Shown here piece by piece: positions 8,665 through 16,765 of a stretch of DNA of 64,000 bases. The notes under the pieces were generated by a model. That model ran no database searches, was not told the DNA's origin, and was given only the letters and a program-made list of their open reading frames with translations. Location of the stretch: assembly GCF_018024495.1 (NCBI RefSeq), contig NZ_CP071696.1:2914001-2978000 (forward strand). The letters are read 5' to 3'. The position numbers and the translations under genes are program-made. Origin of the DNA: Agromyces archimandritae (GTDB lineage Bacteria; Actinomycetota; Actinomycetes; Actinomycetales; Microbacteriaceae). Numbering within the stretch: position 1 is the stretch's first letter; each line of letters begins with the position of its first letter.

Positions 8665-9441
8665 GTGAGCAATCCCCGGCCGATGGGCGGACGCGCCGCC
8701 CGAGTCTTCCCCACGCTGCCGAGCGGCGAGGACGTGGCGACCTTCGAGAGCTACGAGGCCGCGCAGGGCGCCGTCGACCGGCTCGCCAAGGCCGAGTTCC
8801 CGGTGAAGTCGATCGCGATCGTCGGCAACGACCTCACGAGCGTGGAGCGCATCACGGGCAAGATGAGCTGGGGGCGCGCGGCCGGCGGCGGGGCGCTGAC
8901 GGGCGTCTGGCTCGGCACCTTCATGGGTCTGCTGCTGTTCATCTTCTCGCCGACTCCGGCGGCGGCCGGCATCCTCATCTCGGCGATCCTCATCGGTGCC
9001 GGTTTCGGCATGGTCTTCGGCCTCGTCTCCTATTCGGTGAACCGTCGCCGGCGCGACTTCACCTCGACGATGCAGGTCGTCGCGCGCAGCTACACGATCC
9101 TCGCCCCGAGCGAGCTGGCCGCCCGTGCCCGGAACGTCCTCGGCACCGAGGGCACGATCCCGCGCCCGGCGGCGTCCGGCCCGGCCCCGGATGCGTCCGG
9201 CCCGGCCCCGTCGGGGCCTGCCCCGGTGGATGCTCCGGCCGCGCCGCCGCCCGGAGCCCGCACCTACGGTGAGGCGCTCGACGAGGCGCGTCGCGCGGCC
9301 CGATCCGGCGCGGCCGCGACGCCGGAACCGCAGGTACCTGCCGCGGCGGCTCCGGAAACGGCCGCCGAGCCGCCGGCGTCGGGTTCCGGCCCCGAGGGCG
9401 AGGGGCCGGCCGGCGACGCCGATCGCGGATCCCGCGACTGA
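8665..9441 (+). CDS. GS17M-like general stress domain membrane protein
   Basis: 258 residues. Residues 20-65 (VATFESYEAAQGAVDRLAKA, then IAIVGNDL) match the general-stress-protein 17M-like domain. Two Gly-rich membrane segments follow (about 83-120: GVWLGTFMGLLLFIFSP, then GILISAILIGAGFGMVFGLVSY), and the last 110 residues are a Pro/Ala/Glu-rich disordered tail. The GTG start is 6 nt after GAGAAT (8653-8658). Divergent from the MgtE-N/CBS operon; the two promoters are only about 45 bp apart. Function unknown. Confidence 0.78.
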   Translation: MSNPRPMGGRAARVFPTLPSGEDVATFESYEAAQGAVDRLAKAEFPVKSIAIVGNDLTSVERITGKMSWGRAAGGGALTGVWLGTFMGLLLFIFSPTPAAAGILISAILIGAGFGMVFGLVSYSVNRRRRDFTSTMQVVARSYTILAPSELAARARNVLGTEGTIPRPAASGPAPDASGPAPSGPAPVDAPAAPPPGARTYGEALDEARRAARSGAAATPEPQVPAAAAPETAAEPPASGSGPEGEGPAGDADRGSRD

Positions 9442-9529
9442 GCTTCGTCGCGGAGGCGCCCATCGGGCACCCGGCGGGCGCCCGGGAACCGCGGGGCGTC
9501 CTCCCAGGGCGGCTTCCTAGGCTCGATGC

Positions 9530-9925
9530 ATGGCGCAGCACCCCGGTCGGCCCGACGAACCGTTCCGAGGCGAGCCCGGCGGCACGCCCGGCTCGGAGCT
9601 CGAACGCGACATCGTGAGCGCCGAAGACCCCAGGCGGCCCATCCGGCGCTTCCTCGCCGGCATCCGCCGCCGTATCGGCCGCAGGCCGCTGCTCCGACGC
9701 GCCTACCGCATCGCGGTCGCCGTGCTCGGCGGCGGCATCGCGCTCATCGGCATCCCGCTGATCCCGTTGCCCGGCCCCGGCTGGCTCGTCGTCTTCCTCG
9801 GCCTCGCCGTCCTCGGCACCGAGTTCTCGTGGGCGCGCCGTCTCGCGGCGTTCGCGAAGCGGCAGCTCGCCCGGTTCTGGGCGTGGTGGCGGGCCCGCCC
9901 GCGCCGCGCCGCCGACCCCGCCTGA
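9530..9925 (+). CDS. PGPGW-domain small membrane protein
   Basis: 131-residue protein with one or two hydrophobic segments around IPLIPLPGPGWLVVFLGLAVLGTEF; the PGPGW signature defines a small actinobacterial membrane family (TIGR02611-like) of unknown role. The N-terminus is charged and disordered (QHPGRPDEPFRGEPGG). The ATG is 6 nt after TAGGCT (9518-9523). A strong hairpin follows the gene. Confidence 0.85.
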   Translation: MAQHPGRPDEPFRGEPGGTPGSELERDIVSAEDPRRPIRRFLAGIRRRIGRRPLLRRAYRIAVAVLGGGIALIGIPLIPLPGPGWLVVFLGLAVLGTEFSWARRLAAFAKRQLARFWAWWRARPRRAADPA

Positions 9926-9943
9926 GGGCCCGCAGACGACGAC

Positions 9944-9973
9944 GCCCCGGCCGCCGCAAGGGCGAGCCGGGGC
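9944..9973. terminator. Convergent rho-independent-like hairpin
   Basis: GCCCCGGC (9944-9951) pairs perfectly with GCCGGGGC (9966-9973) across a 14-nt loop, between the convergent PGPGW and aminopeptidase genes. There is no T-run, as is common in high-GC actinomycetes. Confidence 0.6.
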
Positions 9974-9988
9974 ATCCACGGCGTCGCC

Positions 9989-10019
9989 GGTCGAGTAGCG
10001 CGAAGCGCGTATCGAGACC
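9989..10019. repeat. Imperfect 31-bp palindrome, REP-like
   Basis: Arms GGTCGAGTAGCGCG and CGCGTATCGAGACC flank AAG; 11 of 14 arm positions pair. Similar GGTCTCGATACGC...TACTCGACC palindromes recur between genes in Microbacteriaceae-like genomes, as far as I recall. Only this copy is in the window. It sits just inside the convergent gap before the aminopeptidase stop. Confidence 0.55.
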
Positions 10020-10038
10020 CTCCGCATCCACCGACGGG

Positions 10039-11583
10039 TCAGCGGGCGCCGCGCACCCAGGCCTCGACCGCCTCGACCGTGCGCGGGATGCCCGCGGACA
10101 GGTTCCGGGCGCCATCGGCCGTGACGACGATGTCGTCCTCGATCCGCACCCCGATGCCGCGGTACTCCTCGGGCACCGTGAGATCGTCGGGCTGGAAGTA
10201 GAGGCCGGGCTCGATCGTGAAGACCATGCCCTCCTCGAGCACGCCGTCCATGTACAGCTCGCGGCGGGCCTTCGCGCAGTCGTGCACGTCGAGCCCGAGG
10301 TGGTGGCTCGTGCCGTGCACCATGTAGCGGCGGTGGTACTGCGCGTCGGGCTCGAGGGACTGCTCGGCCGTGACCGGCAGGAAGCCCCACTCGGCGGTCC
10401 TGCGGGCGATGACGGCCATCGCCGTCGCGTGGATCTCGCGGAACACCACGCCGGGCTTCACGATCGCGAAGGCCGCGTCGGCGGCCTCGAGCACGGCCTC
10501 GTACACGCGCCGCTGCACGGGCGTGAAGGTGCCGTCCACCGGGAAGGTGCGCGTGATGTCGGCGGTGTAGTAGCTGTCGCGCTCGACGCCGGCATCCAGG
10601 AGCACGAGCTCGCCGGGCACCACGGGGCCGTCGTTGCGCGTCCAGTGCAGGATCGTCGCGTGCGCGCCGGCGGCCGCGATCGAGCCGTAGCCGACGTCGT
10701 TGCCGTCGAGACGGGCGCGGGTGGCGAACACACCCTCGATCACGCGCTCGCCGCGGGCCTCGGCCGTGACGCGCGGCAGGGCGGCGAGCACCTCGCCGAA
10801 GGCGGTGCGGGTGCTGTCGACGGCGGCCTGCATCTCGGCCAGTTCGTAGTCGTCCTTGACGAGGCGCAGCTCGGCGAGGAACTCGGCCAGTTCGGCGTCC
10901 GGCTCGTGCTCGCTGCCCGGCTCGAGGCCGAACGGCGCATCCTCGGCGTTGTCGCTCAGGGCGACCTCGGTCGCGAAGCGCGCCCTGGCGCGATCCACTC
11001 GCCCCGTGATCGCCTCGTCGGCCTCGCGCAGCACGACGGCCGTCGTGTCGAGTTCGTCGACGAGCGCGTCGAAGGCCGAGAGGTCGCGGGTGTCGAGCCC
11101 GAGGTCGGCGGCGACATGGGCGAGGGAGGGGCGGGGGCCGATCCAGAACTCGCCGATCGCGGCGTTCGCGTAGAACTCCTCGGAGTCGCGGCCGGCGCGC
11201 TCGCGGAAGAACAGCGTCGCACGCGCCACGCCGTCGACATCGCCGTCGATGACGAGCACCGCGCCCGGCTCGGAGTCGGATCCCCAACCGGTCAGGTGGC
11301 TGAACGCGCTGTGCGCGCGGAACGGGTAGTCGGTGTCGTTGGCGCGCTGCTTCATATCGCCGGCGGGGACGATGATGCGCTGCCCGGGGAAGCGGGCAGC
11401 GACCCGGCGGCGGCGCTCGGCGGCGAACGCGGCGACCTCGCGGGCCGGCGGTAGCGCCTCGTCGCGCTCGGCCCAGTCGCTGGAGATATAGGCGCGGAAG
11501 CCGTCCGACTTCGGCGTCGTCGAACGGTTCGCGTTCGGGTCGACGGGGGTCTCGGCGGGGGCGGTCTCGGTGGTATCGGCCAT
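10039..11583 (-). CDS. pepP: Xaa-Pro aminopeptidase (aminopeptidase P, M24B)
   Basis: Dinuclear-metal peptidase releasing N-terminal residues before proline. It has an AMP-N domain in the first half (GQRIIVPAGDMKQRANDTDYPFR region) and a pita-bread catalytic domain. Metal ligands are visible in LLDAGVE (Asp), ADITRTF (Asp), HGTSHHLGL (His), TIEPGLY (Glu) and GVRIEDD (Glu). The frame is open upstream to 11682, but that stretch includes a 25-bp tandem repeat that is not a multiple of three. The ATG at 11583 lies 6 nt after GACAAT (11595-11590) and gives 514 aa. The first 30 residues are Thr/Pro-rich and probably disordered. Confidence 0.9.
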   Translation of the reverse strand: MADTTETAPAETPVDPNANRSTTPKSDGFRAYISSDWAERDEALPPAREVAAFAAERRRRVAARFPGQRIIVPAGDMKQRANDTDYPFRAHSAFSHLTGWGSDSEPGAVLVIDGDVDGVARATLFFRERAGRDSEEFYANAAIGEFWIGPRPSLAHVAADLGLDTRDLSAFDALVDELDTTAVVLREADEAITGRVDRARARFATEVALSDNAEDAPFGLEPGSEHEPDAELAEFLAELRLVKDDYELAEMQAAVDSTRTAFGEVLAALPRVTAEARGERVIEGVFATRARLDGNDVGYGSIAAAGAHATILHWTRNDGPVVPGELVLLDAGVERDSYYTADITRTFPVDGTFTPVQRRVYEAVLEAADAAFAIVKPGVVFREIHATAMAVIARRTAEWGFLPVTAEQSLEPDAQYHRRYMVHGTSHHLGLDVHDCAKARRELYMDGVLEEGMVFTIEPGLYFQPDDLTVPEEYRGIGVRIEDDIVVTADGARNLSAGIPRTVEAVEAWVRGAR

Positions 11584-11598
11584 GGACGTATTGTCCCA

Positions 11599-11648
11599 CC
11601 GGAACATGCGAGCGCGCTGCCCGCCGGAATATGCGAGCGCGCTGCCCG
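11599..11648. repeat. Tandem 25-bp direct repeat (two copies) upstream of pepP
   Basis: Copies at 11599-11623 and 11624-11648 differ at one position (the sixth-to-eighth bases read AACATG in one and AATATG in the other). The repeat lies immediately upstream of the predicted pepP -10 box, where a -35 region or activator site would be. Confidence 0.8.
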
Positions 11649-11697
11649 CGCGTGGTCGGGCGGGCGCGGGCGCCCCCGGCATCCGCTGCGGGATGCC

Positions 11698-12714
11698 TCA
11701 GCCCGCGCGGACCAGGCGCGCCACGACCGGCCGGTGGTCGCTGCCGGCGTCGTCGTAGGCGCCGACCACCTCGAAGCTCGTCGCCCGCCACTCGGGGCTC
11801 GCCAGGACGTGGTCGATCGGGCTGCCGAGCAGCTTCGGCAGATCCGTCGGCCAGGTGCCGAGGCCGGCGGCGCCCGCCGCATCCGCCGCATCCGCGCACC
11901 GGCCGAACTGCCCGCCGTCCACGCCCCGCCCCGCGAAATGGTCGATCGTCGCGTTGAAATCGCCCGCCATGACGACCTCGCCGGCAGAGCACTGCTCGGC
12001 GAGCCAGTCGAGGTCGCTGCGCCAGTTGCGCATCTCCCAGCGGATCGGGGCGACCGCGTGCACGGCGACGATCGTCGGCCCCTCGCCGTCGACCGGCGCG
12101 GCCACGACCGTCGGCAGCGTGTTCGTGTTGCCCGGCGGGCCCGAGCCCTCGGCCGAGACGACCTCGTAATCGCCGAGCTCGGGGGAGATCAGCAGCGTCG
12201 TCGACCGTGCCTTCGCGATCTCGTCGAACGCCGTCGTCCATACCCACATCGGCGAACCGGCCTCGCGCATCTCGACCGCGATCTCCTCGCCGAGGGCCTC
12301 CGTCGTCTCCGGCAGCACGACGACGTCGGCGCCGGAGTCGACGGCGAGCCCGGCGATCACCTCGGCCGAGGGAACCTCGCCGAGCGTGTTCCACGAGAGC
12401 ACCGTGAGATCGGACGGCGCCTCGGCATCCGCACCGCCGATGCCGCGGACGCCGAGCACGGCAGCGTTGCCGAGGGCCGACGCGGCGAGCACCGCCGCCA
12501 TCGCACCCGCGAACACGCGGAACCGGCGCGCGAGCGCGATCGCCGCGAACACGACAGCGCCGGCCAGCGCGGCGGCCGCGGCGACGCCGCGCAGGGCCAC
12601 GACATGCGCGAAGACCCACTCGTTCTGCAGCCCGGCCGCCTGCGGCCAGACGAACAGCGCCGCCAGCAGGGCGGCGGCGATGACGACGACGGTGCCGAGG
12701 ATACGCAGAAGCAC
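11698..12714 (-). CDS. Endonuclease/exonuclease/phosphatase-family membrane protein
   Basis: 338 residues. The N-terminus has three hydrophobic segments (about 5-22, 38-60, 68-90), placing the catalytic domain outside the membrane. The EEP fold follows: SWNTLGE (Asn metal ligand), VVLPETTE (Glu), AGDFNATIDH (Asp/Asn) and GSDHRPVVARL at the C-terminus (catalytic Asp-His). The GTG start lies 6 nt after TAGGTT (12726-12721). Substrate (nucleic acid, phospholipid or phosphate ester) unknown. Confidence 0.82.
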   Translation of the reverse strand: MLLRILGTVVVIAAALLAALFVWPQAAGLQNEWVFAHVVALRGVAAAAALAGAVVFAAIALARRFRVFAGAMAAVLAASALGNAAVLGVRGIGGADAEAPSDLTVLSWNTLGEVPSAEVIAGLAVDSGADVVVLPETTEALGEEIAVEMREAGSPMWVWTTAFDEIAKARSTTLLISPELGDYEVVSAEGSGPPGNTNTLPTVVAAPVDGEGPTIVAVHAVAPIRWEMRNWRSDLDWLAEQCSAGEVVMAGDFNATIDHFAGRGVDGGQFGRCADAADAAGAAGLGTWPTDLPKLLGSPIDHVLASPEWRATSFEVVGAYDDAGSDHRPVVARLVRAG

Positions 12715-12785
12715 CTCTCCAACCTAGGGCGTGCGGGCGGTGCGAAGCCTGGATGCCGCCCATGCGGACGCTCTACGCTGGAAGG

Positions 12786-13655
12786 ATGCCACGAGCCACG
12801 GCCCCGATCGGCGAGGCCGACCTGCACACCCACTCCACCGTCTCCGACGGCACGCAGCCGCCGGCCGGACTCCTCGCCGAAGCCGCCGGCATCGGGCTCG
12901 GCGCGATCGCCCTCACCGACCACGACTCGACCGCCGGCTGGGCCGAAGCGGCCGCCGCCGTGCCGGCCGCAGGGGTCGCCCTCATCCCGGGCATGGAACT
13001 CTCCACCCGCGACGGCTGGGCCACCGTGCACGTGCTCGGCTACCTCTTCGACCCCGCCGACGCCGAACTCGGACGCGAGACCGCCCGCATCCGCGAATCC
13101 CGCCTCGGCCGAGCCGAATCCATCGTGCGCCGCATCGCCCGCGACTACGAACTCGACTGGGCCGACGTCCTCGCCCAGGCCTCCGAAGGGGCGACCATCG
13201 GCCGCCCGCACATCGCCGACGCCCTCGTCGCCCGCGGGCACGCGCCCGACCGTTCGGCGGCCTTCGACGGCATCCTGCACCCGAGGAACGGGTACACGGT
13301 GCCGCACTACGCGCCCGACCCCGTCACCGGGGTACGCCTCATCCGCGCCGCCGGCGGCGTGCCCGTGCTCGCCCACCCCGGCACCCGCGACCTCGTCCAC
13401 CTCATGGACGAGCCGCGTCTGGCCGAACTGGCGGATGCGGGGCTGTTCGGGCTCGAGGTCGACCATCCCGAGAACCGCGAGGAGCTGAAGCCGCGCCTGC
13501 GGCAGCTCGCTGCCCGCTTCGGGCTCGCCGTCACCGGCTCGAGCGACACCCACGGGGCGGGCAAACCGAACCGGCTCGGCCAGCACCGCACCCCTGCCGA
13601 GGTCGTCGAACGGATCGTCGCCGAGGGGCGGGGGAGCGAGCCGGTGCTGCCGTAG
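12786..13655 (+). CDS. PHP-domain phosphoesterase
   Basis: 289-residue PHP-fold metal-dependent phosphoesterase, similar to the YciV/TrpH nucleoside 3',5'-bisphosphate phosphatase group. Metal-binding motifs are DLHTHSTVSDG (near residue 12), LTDHDS, the glutamate in GMELS, LAHPG and the terminal SSDTHG. Start choice: TACGCT (12774-12779) stands 6 nt before the ATG at 12786, so the longer frame from 12753 is not used. Divergent from the EEP gene, with only about 70 bp between starts. Confidence 0.87.
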   Translation: MPRATAPIGEADLHTHSTVSDGTQPPAGLLAEAAGIGLGAIALTDHDSTAGWAEAAAAVPAAGVALIPGMELSTRDGWATVHVLGYLFDPADAELGRETARIRESRLGRAESIVRRIARDYELDWADVLAQASEGATIGRPHIADALVARGHAPDRSAAFDGILHPRNGYTVPHYAPDPVTGVRLIRAAGGVPVLAHPGTRDLVHLMDEPRLAELADAGLFGLEVDHPENREELKPRLRQLAARFGLAVTGSSDTHGAGKPNRLGQHRTPAEVVERIVAEGRGSEPVLP

Positions 13656-13727
13656 GCGGGGTCGCGGCTGCGCGGATGCGGATCCCCGGCTGCGTCTGCG
13701 CGGCTCGCACGCGGCCGGGCGCCGGGG

Positions 13728-15218
13728 TCAGGCCTCGGCGCCGCCCTGGGACGATTCGGCCGACTGCGACGCGCCGGAGCGGCCGCGCCCGCCGCGGCGA
13801 CGGCGGCGTCGCGGCGCGGCATCGCCCTCGCGTGCGGGGGCGTCGCCGGCCGGCTCGGACGGGCGCTCGGCCGAGGCGGACTCGGCCGCGGGCCGCTCGG
13901 AGCGCGATCCGGCATCCGCACCCGAACCGTCGGCCTGGCCGCCGCGCGTGCGGCGACGCGTCCGCGAGCGCGCCGGGCGCTCGCCCTCGGCGCGCGGCTC
14001 GCGCGCGGGGGCCTGCGACTCGGCCTTGGGCTTCGGCTTCAGCCGGCCCTTCGTGCCCTCGGGGATGCGGAGCTCCGCGAAGAGGTGCGGGCTCGAGGAA
14101 TACGTCTCCACGGGCTCCGGCTGGCCGAAGTCGAGCGCCCGGTTGATGAGCACCCACTTGTGCAGATCGTCCCAGTCGACGAAGGTCACCGCGATACCGG
14201 TCTTGCCGGCGCGGCCGGTGCGGCCGGCACGGTGCAGGTACGTCTTCTCGTCGTCGGGGATCGTGTGGTTGATGACGTGCGTCACATCGTCCACGTCGAT
14301 GCCGCGGGCGGCGACGTCGGTGGCGATGAGGATCTCCTTCTTGCCGGCCTTGAACGCGGCCATCGCGCGCTCGCGCTGATCCTGGTTCAGGTCGCCGTGC
14401 ACGGCGGCGGCGTTGAAGCCGCGCTCGTTCAGCTCGTCGACGAGCTTTGCGGCGGCGCGCTTCGTGCGGGTGAAGATGACCGTCTTGCCGCGGCCCTCGG
14501 CCTGCAGGATGCGGGCGATGACCTCGTCCTTGTCGAGGGCGTGCACCCGGTAGACGATGTGCTCGATGTTCGCCTGCGTGAGGCCCTCGTCGGGGTCGCT
14601 CGCACGGATGTGCACGGGCCGCGACATGAAGCGGCGCGCCAGCGCCACGATCGGGCCCGGCATCGTCGCGGAGAAGAGCATCGTGTGGCGGGTGGCCGGG
14701 GTCTGCGCGAACAGCTTCTCGATATCGGCGAGGAAGCCGAGATCGAGCATCTTGTCGGCCTCGTCGAGCACCATCTCCTGCACGTCCTTCAACGACAGCA
14801 GACGCTGGCCGGCGAGGTCGAGCAGGCGCCCGGGCGTGCCGACGACGATCTGCGCGCCGGCCTTGATCTGCTCGATCTGGCCCTCGTACGCCTTGCCGCC
14901 GTAGATCGAGACGATCTTCGTCGGCCGGTTCGAGGTCGCCAGCTCCAGATCCTCGCTCACCTGCACGGCGAGCTCGCGCGTCGGCACGACGACGAGCGCC
15001 TTGACGCCGGGCTCGGGATCGTCGCCGAGGCGCTGGATCAGCGGCAGGCCGAACCCGAAGGTCTTGCCCGTGCCGGTCTTGGCCTGGCCGATGATGTCCT
15101 GCCCGGAGAGGGCGAGGGGGATGGTCTGTTCCTGGATGGGGAAGGCATCGACGATGCCCTTCCCGGCGAGGGCGTCCGTGATGTCGGAGGCGACGCCGAG
15201 TTCGGTGAACGTGGTCAA
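13728..15218 (-). CDS. DEAD-box RNA helicase, RhlE-like
   Basis: RNA-unwinding ATPase with the full motif set: Q motif (FPIQEQTIPLAL), Walker A AKTGTGKT, PTREL, TPGRLLD, DEAD (LDEADKML), SAT, IFTRTKR, ARGIDVDDV and HRAGRTGRAG. The last about 130 residues are a basic Arg/Gly-rich tail ending in GRGRSGASQS, typical of actinobacterial cold-shock or ribosome-assembly helicases. No ATG or GTG lies near the conserved N-terminus; TTG at 15218 (protein starting TTFTELGV, 496 aa) is the best start, with a weak AGGCAG about 9 nt upstream. The neighbours (MiaE-like, DUF3107) match the mycobacterial rhlE region as I recall. Confidence 0.87.
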   Translation of the reverse strand: MTTFTELGVASDITDALAGKGIVDAFPIQEQTIPLALSGQDIIGQAKTGTGKTFGFGLPLIQRLGDDPEPGVKALVVVPTRELAVQVSEDLELATSNRPTKIVSIYGGKAYEGQIEQIKAGAQIVVGTPGRLLDLAGQRLLSLKDVQEMVLDEADKMLDLGFLADIEKLFAQTPATRHTMLFSATMPGPIVALARRFMSRPVHIRASDPDEGLTQANIEHIVYRVHALDKDEVIARILQAEGRGKTVIFTRTKRAAAKLVDELNERGFNAAAVHGDLNQDQRERAMAAFKAGKKEILIATDVAARGIDVDDVTHVINHTIPDDEKTYLHRAGRTGRAGKTGIAVTFVDWDDLHKWVLINRALDFGQPEPVETYSSSPHLFAELRIPEGTKGRLKPKPKAESQAPAREPRAEGERPARSRTRRRTRGGQADGSGADAGSRSERPAAESASAERPSEPAGDAPAREGDAAPRRRRRRGGRGRSGASQSAESSQGGAEA

Positions 15219-15383
15219 AAGTATGCTGCCTGTCGGATTCGATGGGGTGCGCCCCGTCTCAACCCCAGGCGCACGGCCGCGGATCCATCGCCCGCGGTAC
15301 CCGTCGATCCTACCCGAGAAGGCTCCGAGCTCTCCGAGGCGCGGGGCGCGGCGGCCCCGTCGGGCACGACGTAGGCTGAACGG

Positions 15384-16103
15384 GTGGTCTTCCGTTCCGC
15401 CCGCCGCCGCCAGCGCACCGAACCGGCCGGCATCCGCCCCCGCGTCTCGCAGACGTCGCTCGAACGCGCCGACTTCACCGAGTTCGCACCCGAGCCGCTC
15501 GCCTTCCTCGGCCAGGCCGCGTGCATCCAGCTCGAGTTCTTCGAACTCCTCGCCAAGGCCGTCGCGACCTCGCCGGGCCTCGCGCCGAAGGAGGGCGTGA
15601 GCGTCGTCGCCGGCGTCGCGCTCCGCCGCCACCACCGCCTGCTCGACGAGGTCCGCGCCCACGACGGCGACCCGGTCGGGATCATGCAGCCGTTCGCCGA
15701 TGCGACCCTCGAATTCCGCGAGCAGATCCAGGGCGCCGACTGGTGGGAGCTCCTTCTCGGCATCCACATCGCCAGCGGCATGCTCGACGACTATTTCTCG
15801 CACCTCGCCCAGGCGCTGCCCCGCGAACTGCGCGAACGCGTCACCGAACTGCTCGCCCCCGACCCGCGCGCCGCCGGCGTGCTCGAGGCCGAGATCGAAC
15901 GCGGCATCCGAGAGGTGCCCGGGCTCGGCGACCGCCTCGCCCTCTGGGGTCGCAGCATCGTCGGCGACACCCTGCTCGTCGCCCGGTCGGCCCTCCGCGG
16001 CTCCGAATCGGGCGCGGGGCCGGGCAGCGGCGTCGAGCCCGTGTTCACCGAACTCATCGCCGAGCACACGCGGCGGATGGATGCCCTGGGGCTCACGGCC
16101 TGA
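15384..16103 (+). CDS. MiaE-like ferritin-fold protein
   Basis: 239 residues, predicted all-helical, of the ferritin-like family annotated as tRNA-(ms2io6A)-hydroxylase-like (MiaE_2). Possible di-iron ligands lie in QLEFFELLAKA, RRHHRLLDEV and LEFREQIQG, but I could not assign a full ligand set, so hydroxylase activity is uncertain. The GTG is 6 nt after TAGGCT (15372-15377). Divergent from the DEAD-box helicase and convergent with the small membrane protein gene. Confidence 0.75.
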   Translation: MVFRSARRRQRTEPAGIRPRVSQTSLERADFTEFAPEPLAFLGQAACIQLEFFELLAKAVATSPGLAPKEGVSVVAGVALRRHHRLLDEVRAHDGDPVGIMQPFADATLEFREQIQGADWWELLLGIHIASGMLDDYFSHLAQALPRELRERVTELLAPDPRAAGVLEAEIERGIREVPGLGDRLALWGRSIVGDTLLVARSALRGSESGAGPGSGVEPVFTELIAEHTRRMDALGLTA

Positions 16104-16127
16104 CGGGCGGGCACGGGCATCCGCCCG
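16104..16127. terminator. Short hairpin between convergent genes
   Basis: CGGGCGG (16104-16110) and CCGCCCG (16121-16127) form a 7-bp stem with a 10-nt loop, directly after the MiaE-like stop codon. Confidence 0.45.
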
Positions 16128-16144
16128 GCCGCCGCGACAGACCC

Positions 16145-16450
16145 TCAGGCGTGCGCGACGCCGTGCTTGACGAGTTCGTCGAAGCGCGCCTCGTCGGCCC
16201 GCTCGCGCATCGGTCCGATGAGCAGATCGATCCCGGCGACCGCGAGGCCGGTGACCACGAGCACGACCGCCCAGATCCACCCGCCGTCCCACGCCCAGCC
16301 GAGCCAGGTGAGGGCCACCCACAGCGCCATCGCGATCGCCGCGCCGGCCGCCGGCAACAGCACGACGCCGTGCAGGCGCCGACGCGGCAGCAGGTAGCGC
16401 GCCGCGAGGCCGAGGATCGCCCCGCCGAGGGCGATGAACAGCAGCTCCAT
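16145..16450 (-). CDS. Small integral membrane protein, unknown function
   Basis: 101 residues with three predicted hydrophobic helices (about 3-20, 28-50, 55-78) and a charged C-terminus (GPMRERADEARFDELVKHG). The ATG shares its A with the stop of the upstream DUF3107 gene (TGATG at 16452-16448), so translation is coupled. I do not recognise a domain. Confidence 0.75.
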   Translation of the reverse strand: MELLFIALGGAILGLAARYLLPRRRLHGVVLLPAAGAAIAMALWVALTWLGWAWDGGWIWAVVLVVTGLAVAGIDLLIGPMRERADEARFDELVKHGVAHA

Positions 16451-16671
16451 CAGGCCACGAATCCGACGCGACGGCTCTCTTCCGAGCCGATCTCGACGTA
16501 GGCCAGCGCGGCCGTCGGCACGACGTAGACCGAGCCCTTCGCATCCTGGAGGCGAAGCACCGACCCGGAGGCGACCGCGTCGGAGACGGCCTGCTCGACC
16601 TCCGCCGCGGGCTGGTCGGTCTCGAAGCCGATCTCTCGAGGGGAGTTCTGGATGCCGATGCGAACGTCCAC
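16450..16671 (-). CDS. DUF3107 protein
   Basis: 73-residue soluble protein (MDVRIGIQNSPREIGFET..., then VYVVPTAALAYVEIGSE), matching DUF3107, an actinobacterial family of unknown function found beside rhlE and adnAB in mycobacteria. The start is a GTG at 16671 with GAAAGGTG upstream; a possible -10 (TAATCT) lies about 25 nt before it. It is followed, with a 1-nt overlap, by the small membrane protein gene. Confidence 0.85.
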   Translation of the reverse strand: MDVRIGIQNSPREIGFETDQPAAEVEQAVSDAVASGSVLRLQDAKGSVYVVPTAALAYVEIGSEESRRVGFVA

Positions 16672-16765
16672 GGTGCACCTTTCTGTCGTTGCACCCAGAT
16701 TAGGTCACCGGGGCACCCGGCGGTGGCGGCCGTTCACTGTCGGCGGAACGGGTTAGCGTGATCGC

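Noticed and set aside
9059..12763. Very long (over 1200-codon) open frame on the minus strand
   Set aside because: It runs antisense to or out of frame with recognisable genes (GS17M-like, PGPGW, aminopeptidase, EEP) and is Arg/Gly-rich with no domain; typical shadow frame in high-GC DNA.
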